Source: Streptomyces sp. CB02959
GTDB taxonomy: Bacteria; Actinomycetota; Actinomycetes; Streptomycetales; Streptomycetaceae
Length of the DNA stretch: 64,000 nucleotides
Assembly (NCBI RefSeq): GCF_002803155.1
Contig: NZ_NNBP01000041.1
Coordinates: 1-64,000, forward strand
Direction: 5' to 3'
Position 1 is the first letter of the stretch. Each line of letters begins with the position of its first letter. Made by a program: the position numbers and the translations under genes. Shown piece by piece: positions 44,235-53,048 of this stretch. The notes beneath the pieces are model-generated. The model saw only the letters and a program-made list of their open reading frames with translations, had not been told where the DNA came from and made no database searches.

Positions 44235-45266
44235 ATGGCGACAGACAAGCCCATGCAGCTCGGGATGATCGGGCTCGGCCGGATGGGGGCGAACCTGGTG
44301 CGTCGGCTGATGCGAGACGGTCACCATTGCGTCGTGTCCGACGTCAACGCGGCCGCCGTCGCCGAACTGGCCGGCGAGGGTGCGACGGGCGCAGACTCAC
44401 TCCCGGATTTCGTTGCGAAACTGGACAGGCCACGGGCCCTGTGGCTCATGCTGCCGGCTGCGATCGTCGATTCCATCCTCGACCAGCTCGAGCCGTTGCT
44501 GGAACCCGGCGACATCGTCATCGACGGCGGCAATTCCTACTACCGCGACGACATCACGCGCGCCAGGCGTCTTGCCGACAAGTCGCTGCACTATGTCGAC
44601 TGCGGGACCAGTGGTGGGGTCTGGGGCCTGGAGCGCGGCTACTGCCTGATGATCGGCGGCGAGGAAGAGGTCGTGGCCCATCTCGACCCGATCTTCAAGA
44701 CGATCGCTCCTGGCGAGGGCAGCGCCGAGCCGACGCCGAGCCGGACCCGGACCGACGGCACCGCCCCGTTCGGGTACCTGCACTGCGGGCCGAACGGCGC
44801 CGGGCACTTCGTGAAGATGGTCCACAACGGGGTCGAGTACGGGATGATGGCCGCGATCGCCGAGGGCCTCGCCATCATCAAGCGCGCGGACGCCGGCAAG
44901 AGCCGGCAAGAGGTCGACGCGGAGACGACGCCGCTGCGCGATCCGTGGGCCTACCAGTACGACATCGACGTCGGTGAGGTGGCCGAGGTCTGGCGGCGTG
45001 GCTCGGTCGTCGGCTCGTGGCTGGTCGACCTGATCGCCGACGCCTTCGCCAGGTCGCCTTCCCTCGACGACTTCGCCGGGCGGGTCTCCGACTCCGGGGA
45101 AGGCCGCTGGACCGTCCTCGCAGCGGTGGACGAAGGCGTCCCGGTACCGGTCATCACCACCTCGCTCTACGAACGCTTCGAGTCCAGGCAGGCCGGGGAG
45201 TTCGCCGACAAGATCCTCTCGGCGATGCGCTCCGAGTTCGGCGGGCACGCAGAGAAGAAGGGCTGA
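44235..45266 (+). CDS. gnd: 6-phosphogluconate dehydrogenase (short, YqeC/GndA-type)
   Basis: 343 residues, beginning ten bases after pgi. N-terminal Rossmann motif is G-M-I-G-L-G-R-M-G-A-N-L; the substrate-binding G-G-N-S-Y-Y-R-D-D is present, as are C-G-T-S-G-G-V-W-G and H-C-G-P-N-G-A-G-H-F-V-K-M-V-H-N-G-V-E-Y. The short C-terminal domain marks the decarboxylating type often using NAD(+). It produces ribulose-5-phosphate, the substrate of RpiA. Confidence 0.93.
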   Translation: MATDKPMQLGMIGLGRMGANLVRRLMRDGHHCVVSDVNAAAVAELAGEGATGADSLPDFVAKLDRPRALWLMLPAAIVDSILDQLEPLLEPGDIVIDGGNSYYRDDITRARRLADKSLHYVDCGTSGGVWGLERGYCLMIGGEEEVVAHLDPIFKTIAPGEGSAEPTPSRTRTDGTAPFGYLHCGPNGAGHFVKMVHNGVEYGMMAAIAEGLAIIKRADAGKSRQEVDAETTPLRDPWAYQYDIDVGEVAEVWRRGSVVGSWLVDLIADAFARSPSLDDFAGRVSDSGEGRWTVLAAVDEGVPVPVITTSLYERFESRQAGEFADKILSAMRSEFGGHAEKKG

Positions 45267-45271
45267 CCGCT

Positions 45272-45541
45272 GTGCATCACGAACTCGAGGTCGTCGCCGA
45301 CCCCGATGCGGTCGCCGGCACCGCGGCGGCGTTCGTGGCGCGGCTGGCCCGGGCCTGCGTGCAAGCCCACGGCCGGTTCACGTTCGCAGTCAGCGGGGGG
45401 CACACCCCCTGGGCGATGTTCGCGCGGCTCGCACATGAGGACGTCCCCTGGGAGCGCGTGGCGGTATTCCAGGTCGACGAGCGGGTCGCGCCCGACGGCG
45501 ACCCGGACCGTAACCTCACGCACCTGCGGGAGACCGATCGA
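45272..45541 (+). pseudogene. pgl: 6-phosphogluconolactonase, truncated
   Basis: From the GTG at 45272, five bases after gnd, about 88 residues match the N-terminus of DevB/SOL-type lactonase: H-E-L-E-V-V-A-D-P-D-A-V-A, F-A-V-S-G-G-H-T-P-W-A-M-F and F-Q-V-D-E-R-V-A-P. After N-L-T-H-L-R-E the sequence turns into an Arg/Ser-rich run, and the remaining about 150 residues are absent. The deletion joins directly to the zwf upstream region. Lactone hydrolysis would then depend on a second copy or on the spontaneous reaction. Confidence 0.75.
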
Positions 45542-45690
45542 TGCCCGCCGGCCGGGTCGAGGCGGCGGCGTCGCTCGTCCTCGCGGACGCGACGGCGGCC
45601 GGCCGGGGTCCTGACCGCGTCGGCGCCCAGCCGTCGGCAGAACCATGATGCCCGAGCCTATTGCCGTGCCGGCTCCGTAAGGAGGATGAG

Positions 45691-47100
45691 GTGGCTTCGA
45701 ACTCGTCGAACGTTCCTGCAGACGTGCTGGTCATTTTCGGGATCAGTGGTGACCTCGCTCGTAAGATGACGTTCCGCTCGCTCTATCGGCTTGAGCGGCG
45801 CAAGCTGCTGACCTGCCCGATCGTCGGAGTGGCGCGCGACGGATGGTCCGACGACGCGCTGCGTGACCACGCCCGCGCGGCGATCGAGGCAGCGGGCGAG
45901 CCGCTGGACGCAAGCGTCCTGGCCCGGTTCGCCGCCCGATTCAGCTATGTGCAGGGCGACTACGCCGACCCGGAGACGTTCCATCGCCTCGCCCGGGCGG
46001 TCGACGGCAAGCGGCACCCGGTCTTCTATCTGGAGATCCCGCCGTCGCTGTTCGCCCGGGTGGTCGAGGGCCTGGCAGGCGTCGGGCTGACCAAGGGCGC
46101 CCGGGTTGTCGTGGAGAAACCATTCGGGCATGACCTCGCGTCGGCGCGCGCCCTCAACGCCGAGCTGCGTCAGCTCCTCGATGAGGATCAGCTGCTGAGG
46201 ATCGACCACTTCCTCGGCAAAGAGCCGGCGATGGACATCCAGTTCCTGCGGTTCGCCAACTCCGTGTTCGAGCCGGTGTGGAACCGCGACCACATCTCCT
46301 GCGTGCAGATCACCATGGCCGAGGACTTCGGGGTCGAGGACCGCGGCCATTTCTACGACCCGGTCGGCGCGCTCCGCGACGTCGTGCAGAACCATCTGCT
46401 GCAGCTGCTCGCCCTGGTGGCGTCCGAACCGCCATCAGCCGCCGATGCGGACGCGCTCCGGGACCGCCGGGTCGATGTGTTCCGGGCGATCCCCGACGCC
46501 GACCCGGCCCACTACGTCCGCGGGCAGTACGAGGGGTACCTGCAGGTCCCCGGCGTGCGGCCGCACTCGCGCACCGAGACCTTCGTCGGATTGCGGCTGG
46601 AGGTCGAGAACTGGCGCTGGTCCGGGGTTCCGTTCTTCATCCGCGCCGGCAAGTCGCTCCCCGAGCGTGTGACCGAGATCCGGATCGTGTTCAGGCGCCC
46701 GCCGCGGCTTGCGTTCGCGGAGCGGTTCGCGCCCGAGCCCGACCAGTGGATCCTGCGCATCGACCCGAGCCCTGGCGTGAACTTCCGCATCCAGGCCAAG
46801 CAGCCAGGCAAGCAGGACACGCAGCTGGTGGACCTCGACCTCCTCTTCGAGGCGGCGCTCGGTGAGGCACCCGAGCCGTACGAGCGCCTGCTCAGTGATG
46901 CAATGCAAGGCAACGCGAGCCTGTTCACCCGGGAGGACTCCGTGGAGGAGACGTGGCGAATCGTCCAGCCACTGCTGGAGGCGCCTGGCGACCCCGAGCG
47001 CTACCGGCAGGGGACCTGGGGACCGGCGGAAGCGAGCAAGCTCGTCGCCGGATATCCGCACTGGCACGAACCATGGCTCCCGGCGAGGTCTCCGGACTGA
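45691..47100 (+). CDS. zwf: Glucose-6-phosphate 1-dehydrogenase
   Basis: 469 residues, starting at the GTG at 45691 directly behind AAGGAGGATGAG. Rossmann start V-I-F-G-I-S-G-D-L-A-R-K, then V-V-V-E-K-P-F-G-H-D, the active-site R-I-D-H-F-L-G-K-E with catalytic His, and Y-V-R-G-Q-Y near residue 280. It generates NADPH from glucose-6-phosphate. It is last in the operon; no OpcA partner is present. An upstream TTG at 45661 is less likely. No terminator was recognised behind it. Confidence 0.95.
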   Translation: MASNSSNVPADVLVIFGISGDLARKMTFRSLYRLERRKLLTCPIVGVARDGWSDDALRDHARAAIEAAGEPLDASVLARFAARFSYVQGDYADPETFHRLARAVDGKRHPVFYLEIPPSLFARVVEGLAGVGLTKGARVVVEKPFGHDLASARALNAELRQLLDEDQLLRIDHFLGKEPAMDIQFLRFANSVFEPVWNRDHISCVQITMAEDFGVEDRGHFYDPVGALRDVVQNHLLQLLALVASEPPSAADADALRDRRVDVFRAIPDADPAHYVRGQYEGYLQVPGVRPHSRTETFVGLRLEVENWRWSGVPFFIRAGKSLPERVTEIRIVFRRPPRLAFAERFAPEPDQWILRIDPSPGVNFRIQAKQPGKQDTQLVDLDLLFEAALGEAPEPYERLLSDAMQGNASLFTREDSVEETWRIVQPLLEAPGDPERYRQGTWGPAEASKLVAGYPHWHEPWLPARSPD

Positions 47101-47204
47101 CACAGCCGCGTTTCTTGATCAACAACCTCTTGGCCGACGCCTACTGAAACTTTCGGCGTGAAGTCGGTGGTGGCGGGCGGTGATCCCTGCGGTACGCCTT
47201 GTTC

Positions 47205-47630
47205 ATGCGATATGCGCAAGGGGGTGGCCTGAGTGCCGAACGGCGGCAGGCCCGGGAACAGGTCAGACTGGAAGCCGCGGAACGGTTCACGCGGGGTGAG
47301 AAGAACTCGCAGTTCGCGAAGGAACTGCGAGTCACCGAGCGGTCGGTGGAACGCTGGCGACACGCATGGCGCCAGGTCGGCGTGCAAGGACTGGCCTCCA
47401 GGGGATCGCCCGGGCGTCCGAAACTGACCGACGCACAGTTCGCGTTCCTGGAAGAGGAATCGGCCCTGGGGCCTGCGGCGCATGGGTGGGCTGACCAGCG
47501 ATGGACCCTGCCCAGGGTCAGGACCGTGATCGGCCGGCGCTTCCATGTCACCTGCTCGGTGTCCGCTGTGTGGCGGCTGCTGACCGGGCACGGCTACGTG
47601 CCAACACCTGGAGTCGGCGCGGGCAGACGC
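47205..47630 (+). pseudogene. N-terminal fragment of an IS630-family transposase
   Basis: Starting at ATG 47205: M-R-Y-A-Q-G-G-G-L-S-A-E-R-R, the double helix-turn-helix with F-A-K-E-L-R-V-T-E-R-S-V-E-R-W-R, and H-G-W-A-D-Q-R-W-T-L. This is the DNA-binding part of IS630 transposases. At about residue 135 (L-L-T-G-H-G-Y) it breaks off into the frame overlapping a transporter fragment. The DDE catalytic domain is missing. Confidence 0.75.
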
Positions 47631-47649
47631 CCGTGGTGCGGGTCCGCGG

Positions 47650-48151
47650 GCGGTCCTGGCGATGCTGGTCCGTCGCCACCCTGGCCGGACCCGCGCTTGC
47701 CGCACTGCTGCTCCAGTTTGCCGGGGCTACCGGGATGCTCTCCGCGATCGCTGGATTCTCGCTGCTCACCACCGCCCTCGCCCCGCGCCAGTTCCACCGC
47801 GAGCAGGCAGCCGAGCAGCCCGTGTTCCAAGGACTGCGCACCGGCTGGGCAACCCTGCGATCGCTGCCGACCCTTGGCTGGCTGGTGACCGGACTGACCG
47901 TGTCAAACCTCTCCGTGGGCCTTCTGCAGGCCGCTGCCCCGGTGATCGTGGTCAACCAGCTCGCGCACTCCACCGCCGATGTCGGCCTGGTCTGGTCGGC
48001 CGCCGCAGCCACCTCCCTCATGGCGGTCGCCGTGTGCCGCCGAGCCATTGGCCGCTGGGGTCTGTGGCCGGTCGGTGCGCTGTCCGCCACACTCGCCGCC
48101 TCCGCCTGCCGCAACCTGCACGGCATGAACCTCCCTGCCTGGAAGGGCTGA
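47650..48151 (+). pseudogene. MFS transporter fragment
   Basis: About 165 residues of a major-facilitator protein lacking both ends: L-A-G-P-A-L-A-A-L-L-L-Q-F-A-G-A, a central loop F-H-R-E-Q-A-A-E-Q-P-V-F-Q-G-L, W-L-V-T-G-L-T-V-S-N-L-S, then T-A-D-V-G-L-V-W-S-A-A-A-A-T. The N-terminal part is replaced by the IS630 fragment. The C-terminus stops after R-R-A-I-G-R-W-G-L-W-P and a short tail. Confidence 0.65.
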
Positions 48152-48331
48152 CCGTGGCAGCAGACCTGACCGGTGACCTCGCCCGCGGTTCCGGCCCCGG
48201 GAATCGGGAGGTAATTGCGCGGCGGTCGTGAGCGCCTGCGCGATGTGCCGGCGATTACCGGACGTTACCCGCAGCGTCGTTAGAGTCGAGTCCCCTTGAA
48301 TGCGGGCCGACCCTGCGAGGTTTACTAAGCA
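48152..48331. promoter_or_regulatory. Upstream region of the ileS-like operon; no T-box seen
   Basis: 180 bases before the synthetase-like gene. It should hold the operon promoter. A TAGAGT hexamer near 48283 is a possible -10 but no good -35 is in register. The conserved T-box antiterminator sequence expected before a housekeeping actinobacterial ileS was not found. The start codon at 48332 has only a weak GCGAGG site. Confidence 0.35.
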
Positions 48332-51300
48332 ATGGCATATCCGAAAGCCGGGTCCGACAACGTACCCGCGAGACCACACTTTCCGGACATCGAACTCGAT
48401 GTGCTGGATTACTGGGAACGCCACGGCATCTTCCACGAGACGGTGGAAGCGCGGAAATCCGACGAAGAATTCGTGTTCTACGACGGACCGCCGTTCGCCA
48501 ATGGCCTGCCGCACTACGGACATCTGCTGGCCGGGTACGCCAAGGACGTGGTGCCGCGGTACCAGACCATGCGGGGACGCAGGGTCGAGCGACGATTCGG
48601 CTGGACCTCGCACGGGCTGCCCGCCGAACTCGACGCCGAGAAGCAACTCGGTGTCACCGCGAAGTTCGATATCGAGCGCATGGGCGTCGCGCGATTCAAC
48701 GAGGTCTGCCGCACCACGGTGATGCGCTACACCCATGAGTGGCGCGACTATGTCACCCGGCAGGCCCGTTGGGTCGACTTCGACCAGTCCGTCAAGACCC
48801 ATGACCTCGACTACATGGAGAGCGTCATGTGGGCGTTCAAGACCATGTGGGACAAGGGGCTCATCTACCAAGGACATTCGGTTTCCTGGTACTGCCCGCA
48901 CTGTGAGACGCCGCTCGCCAATGCGGAGAGCAGCGGCCGTATCGACGGCAGTGACACCCATCGCGAGGTGCCGGGCACCACGGTGATCGTGGGCGTGCGG
49001 TTGGACGGCGGCGAGCTGCTGCTGGTGGAGTCCGACGCGCCCTGGGCGCTGCCCGCCACCACGGCGGTGGCCGTGCATCCCGACGCCGCATACGCCGTGG
49101 TCGAAAAGGCCGGGGAGCGCTACGTGGTGGCGGCCGACCGGCTCGACACGCACGCCGACCTGGTGGGCGGGCAGGTGCGGGAACGGTACCGCGGTGCCGA
49201 ACTGGCGGGACGCCGGTACCAGCCGCTGTTCGACTTCGTCGCCCCCGCGGCGGACACCCACCTCGTGGTGGCGGAGCGGCATGTGGACGTCGGCGAGGGC
49301 ACCGGTGCCGTCGCCGTGACCCCTTGCTTCGACGAGCGGGACCATGCCGTCGCGACGGCCGCTGACATCGGCCGGACCTACCCGGTCGACTCCGTCGGCA
49401 GGTACACCGACGAGGTGCCGCCGTGCGCCGGAACGCCGGTACTGGAGTCCACCGGGGCCGTGCTCGGGCTGCTGGAGGTGAGCGGTGCGCTGCTGCGCAG
49501 CACACCGCACGTCCGCTCCCGGCCGTACTGCTGGCGCTGTGGCACACAGCTGCTGCAACAGGCCATCCCCTCCTGGTTCGTGGCCGTCACGCGGCTGCGC
49601 ACCCGGATGCTGGAGCTCAACGAGCAGGTCAACTGGACGCCGGAACACGTGGCGGACGGCCAGTTCGGCAAGTGGGTGCGCGGCGCCAAGGACTGGAACA
49701 TCTCCCGCAACCGCTACTGGGGCGCTCCCATCCCGGTATGGGTGTCGGACGATCCCGCATACCCCCGGGTCGACGTGTACGGCTCGCTGGACGAGATCGA
49801 GCGTGACTTCGGGGTCCGGCCGGCCGACCTGCACCGTCCGTACATCGACCAGCTCACCCGCCCCCACCCGGACGACCCCACGGGCCGGGCGACGATGCGG
49901 CGGGTGCCCGAGGTACTGGACTGCTGGTTCGAGACCGGCTCCATGCCGTTCGCGCAGGTGCACTACCCCTTCGAGAACGCCGAGTGGTTCGAGCGGCACT
50001 CACCGGGCGACTTCGTGGTCGAGTACTACGCCCAGACCCGCGGCTGGTTCTACAACATGCACGTCATGTCCACGGCGCTGTTCGACCGGCCGGCCTTCGC
50101 CAACTGCACCGTCCTCGGCGTGGTGCTCGGCCACGACGGACAGGCGATGTCCAAGGCCCGCAACAACTACCTCGACGTGAACGACATCTTCGCCCGCGAC
50201 GGCTCCGACGCCATGCGCTGGTTCCTCATGAGCTCGCCGCTGCTGCGCGCCCGCGACGTGGAGGTCACCGAGGCCGGCAGCAAGGAGGCCCTGCGCCAGG
50301 TGCTGCTGCCGCTGTGGAACGCCTGGCACTTCCTGACCCTGTACGCGGACGGCGACGAGGGCCGGGTCCGCGGCGACGCGGCGCATCCGCTGGACCGCTA
50401 CCTCCTGGCCAAGACCCGGGAGCTGGTCGGCCGGACGACCCGCGCGATGGACGACTACGACCTGTCCACCGCGTGCTCCGGGCTGCGGGACCACCTGGAC
50501 CTGCTGACCAACTGGTACATCCGCTGCTCCCGCGCCCGGTTCGCGGCCGGCGACCGCGGGGCCCTGGACACCTTGCACACCGCGCTCGAAGTGCTGTGCC
50601 GGCTGATGGCGCCCCTGCTGCCGCTGATCACCGAGCGGGTGTGGCGAGGGCTGACGGGGGGCCGGTCGGTGCACCTGGCCTCGTGGCCCACGGCGGACGA
50701 GCTGCCGTCGGATCCGGAACTGCGGGTGATGGACAGGGTGCGGGAGATCTCCTCGACCGCGCTCGGGCAGCGCAAGAGCCACCGGCTGCGGCTGCGCCTG
50801 CCCTTGGCGCGACTGGTGATCGCCGACCGCGACGCCGCCGCGCTGGAGCCCTACACCGGACTGCTGCGCGACCAGCTCAACGTCAAGGAGATCCAGCTCA
50901 CCACCGATGTCTCCGCACACGGCCGGATGCGGCTGACCCCCAATCCCCGCCGGTGCGGCCCCCGCCTCGGCAGCGCGGTGCAAAAGGTGCTCCGCGCCGC
51001 CGCCATGGACGACTGGACCACGGACGCCGACGGGAACGTCGTGGCGGCAGGCATCGAACTGCTCCCCGACGAGTACGAGCTGCGGCTGGTCGCCGACGGC
51101 CCGGGCGCCGCCGTGGCGCTGCCCGGCGGATCCGGACTGATCGTGCTCGACGTCGAGGTGACCGAGGAACTGGCGGCCGAGGGAACGGCCCGCGATCTGG
51201 TGCGGGTGGTGCAGCAGGCACGCCGCGCGGCCGGCCTCCAGCTCACCGACCGCATCGCGCTGACCATCGACCTTCCCGAGGCGATGGCGGCACGCATCCA

Positions 51301-51430
51301 GCCGTACGAGGCGCTTCTCGTGGCGGAGACCCTCGCCGAGTCACTGGTGTTCGGTCCGTTCGCGGACGGCGGCCACGACGGCCTTATCGGCGAGGGCACC
51401 GCGGTTCGGGTGCATATCGCCACGCCCTGA
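48332..51430 (+). CDS. ileS: Isoleucyl-tRNA synthetase-like protein of the biosynthetic cluster
   Basis: 1032 residues, full IleRS length and domain order. The HIGH motif is P-H-Y-G-H near residue 60. The CP1 insertion has zinc-site Cys pairs (W-Y-C-P-H-C and Y-C-W-R-C) and an editing region G-T-G-A-V-A-V-T-P-C-F-D-E-R-D. W-N-I-S-R-N-R-Y-W-G and Y-A-Q-T-R-G-W-F-Y follow, then a degenerate KMSKS loop reading Q-A-M-S-K-A at residues 604-609, then the anticodon-binding domain. It is the first gene of a plus-strand operon with an A domain and a GNAT. Possible roles: self-resistance against an isoleucyl-AMP mimic, or, as for SbzA of SB-203208, direct transfer of isoleucine to the product. A plain housekeeping role is unlikely in this context. 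Confidence 0.85.
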   Translation: MAYPKAGSDNVPARPHFPDIELDVLDYWERHGIFHETVEARKSDEEFVFYDGPPFANGLPHYGHLLAGYAKDVVPRYQTMRGRRVERRFGWTSHGLPAELDAEKQLGVTAKFDIERMGVARFNEVCRTTVMRYTHEWRDYVTRQARWVDFDQSVKTHDLDYMESVMWAFKTMWDKGLIYQGHSVSWYCPHCETPLANAESSGRIDGSDTHREVPGTTVIVGVRLDGGELLLVESDAPWALPATTAVAVHPDAAYAVVEKAGERYVVAADRLDTHADLVGGQVRERYRGAELAGRRYQPLFDFVAPAADTHLVVAERHVDVGEGTGAVAVTPCFDERDHAVATAADIGRTYPVDSVGRYTDEVPPCAGTPVLESTGAVLGLLEVSGALLRSTPHVRSRPYCWRCGTQLLQQAIPSWFVAVTRLRTRMLELNEQVNWTPEHVADGQFGKWVRGAKDWNISRNRYWGAPIPVWVSDDPAYPRVDVYGSLDEIERDFGVRPADLHRPYIDQLTRPHPDDPTGRATMRRVPEVLDCWFETGSMPFAQVHYPFENAEWFERHSPGDFVVEYYAQTRGWFYNMHVMSTALFDRPAFANCTVLGVVLGHDGQAMSKARNNYLDVNDIFARDGSDAMRWFLMSSPLLRARDVEVTEAGSKEALRQVLLPLWNAWHFLTLYADGDEGRVRGDAAHPLDRYLLAKTRELVGRTTRAMDDYDLSTACSGLRDHLDLLTNWYIRCSRARFAAGDRGALDTLHTALEVLCRLMAPLLPLITERVWRGLTGGRSVHLASWPTADELPSDPELRVMDRVREISSTALGQRKSHRLRLRLPLARLVIADRDAAALEPYTGLLRDQLNVKEIQLTTDVSAHGRMRLTPNPRRCGPRLGSAVQKVLRAAAMDDWTTDADGNVVAAGIELLPDEYELRLVADGPGAAVALPGGSGLIVLDVEVTEELAAEGTARDLVRVVQQARRAAGLQLTDRIALTIDLPEAMAARIQPYEALLVAETLAESLVFGPFADGGHDGLIGEGTAVRVHIATP

Positions 51431-51449
51431 CCAAGGAAGGAAGCAGCGC

Positions 51450-53048
51450 ATGACGCGCCTCGAAGGGCTTGTGAGCGCACAAGCCGCCCGAACGCCGGAA
51501 GCGGACGCGGTCGTCTTCGGCCGGACCCGGCTCACCTACCGCGAGCTGGAGGAGCGGTCCAACCGGCTGGCCCAGGCACTGCGCGCCGACGGACTGCGCC
51601 CGGACGACAGGGTGTGCCTGCTGGTGCCGAAGAGCCCGGAAGCGGTGGTGTACCTGCTCGGCGTGCTCAAGGCCGGTGGTGTGTGCGTGCCGTTGGACAC
51701 CGCGTCGCCGGCGGAGCGGCTGGTGTCCATCGTGAACCGGAGCGGGCCGTGCCGGCTCCTCGCCGACGGCCCGCGCACCGCCCTGGCCGCCGAGCTGTCG
51801 GCCGCCGCCGCGCCCGGCGTGGTGGCGGCCGTATGCCTGCCAGACGGCGAGGCCACGGACGGTGTCCCCGGATGCTCGCTCACCGCCGCGGAGGTCGCCG
51901 CCGCGCCGACGACCATGCCCGAGCCGGTGAGCGGCGGCTCCGACGTCGCGTACGTCCTGTTCACCTCGGGCTCGGCGGGCGAACCCAAGGGCGTTCCGCT
52001 CACCCACGCCGGCATCGTCCACTTCGTGACCTGGGCCAACGAGCACTTCGGGCTCGGGCCGGACGACCGGATCTCCTGCCACCTCCAACTGCACTTCGAC
52101 GGCTCGCTGTGGGATGTGTACGGGCCGCTGACCTGCGGCGCCGAACTGCACCTGGTCCCGCCGGAGACCAGCCTGCTGCCGACCACCCTGGCCGATTTCA
52201 TCCGCACCTCACGGCTGACCCAGTGGCTCTCGGTTCCGTCGGTGCTCAGCGCGATGGCGCGGCACGACGTGATGGCGAAGGACGACTTCCCGGACCTGCG
52301 ACGGGTGCTGTGGGGCGGCGAGGTCTTCCCGCCCCCGGACGTCGAGTACTGGATGCGCCGCCTGCCCCACGTGACGTTCACCGGGTTCTACGGCACCACC
52401 GAGACCACCATCGCCAGTTCCTTCCACACGCTGACCGACCTGCCGGATCAGGCGCTGCCCGTCGGCCGGCCCATCCCCGGGGAGTGGCTGGAGGTCGTCG
52501 ACGACCAGCTGCGCCCGGTCGCCGCCGATGAGGTGGGCGAGCTGGTGATCGGCGGCGCCGGGGTCAGCCCCGGCTACTGGCGCAATCCCGAACGGACCAC
52601 GGCCTCGTTCGTCGAGCTGCCCCCCGGCAGCGGACGGCGCGCGTACCGCACCGGCGATCTGGGCAGCCGGGACGCGGACGGACTGCTGCGCTTCCACGGC
52701 CGTGCCGACCGCCAGGTCAAGGTCAACGGCTACCGGGTGGAACTCGATGACGTGATGACCGAGTTGCACGCGCTGCCCGAGATCACCGCAGGGGCGGTCG
52801 TGGCCGTGCCGGGTCGCGCGGGTGGGCCGCTGATCTGCGCGGCCTACACCCTCGGCGCCGGGATTTCGCTGACCACCGTGCAGCTGAAGGCCAGGCTCGC
52901 CGGGAAAGTGCCCGCCTACATGCTGCCGACGCGCTGGCTCGTACTGGAGTCGCTGCCCACCAACGCCAACGGCAAGACCGACCTGCGGGCACTCCAGCGG
53001 CTCTTCGCCGACGAGGAGACACCGCACGGTGGAGGTGGCGGCGCGTGA
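51450..53048 (+). CDS. Stand-alone NRPS adenylation domain protein
   Basis: Activates an amino acid as its adenylate for loading on a carrier protein. 532 residues, ATG 51450 with an AAGGAAGG site, 19 bases after the synthetase gene. Core motifs: A3 L-F-T-S-G-S-A-G-E-P-K-G, A4 F-D-G-S-L-W-D with the Asp that binds the amino group, A5 G-F-Y-G-T-T-E-T-T, A7 Y-R-T-G-D-L-G, A8 G-R-A-D-R-Q-V-K-V-N-G-Y-R-V-E-L and A10 N-A-N-G-K-T-D. No thiolation or condensation domain follows; the protein ends in a Gly-rich tail. A separate carrier is needed, and one may be the 85-residue protein at 57079. Its stop overlaps the next start. Confidence 0.9.
   Translation: MTRLEGLVSAQAARTPEADAVVFGRTRLTYRELEERSNRLAQALRADGLRPDDRVCLLVPKSPEAVVYLLGVLKAGGVCVPLDTASPAERLVSIVNRSGPCRLLADGPRTALAAELSAAAAPGVVAAVCLPDGEATDGVPGCSLTAAEVAAAPTTMPEPVSGGSDVAYVLFTSGSAGEPKGVPLTHAGIVHFVTWANEHFGLGPDDRISCHLQLHFDGSLWDVYGPLTCGAELHLVPPETSLLPTTLADFIRTSRLTQWLSVPSVLSAMARHDVMAKDDFPDLRRVLWGGEVFPPPDVEYWMRRLPHVTFTGFYGTTETTIASSFHTLTDLPDQALPVGRPIPGEWLEVVDDQLRPVAADEVGELVIGGAGVSPGYWRNPERTTASFVELPPGSGRRAYRTGDLGSRDADGLLRFHGRADRQVKVNGYRVELDDVMTELHALPEITAGAVVAVPGRAGGPLICAAYTLGAGISLTTVQLKARLAGKVPAYMLPTRWLVLESLPTNANGKTDLRALQRLFADEETPHGGGGGA

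Noticed and set aside
48152..48331. T-box riboswitch before the ileS-like gene
   Set aside because: Expected for a housekeeping ileS, but neither the conserved T-box sequence nor a long leader with specifier stem could be seen in the 180-base spacer.
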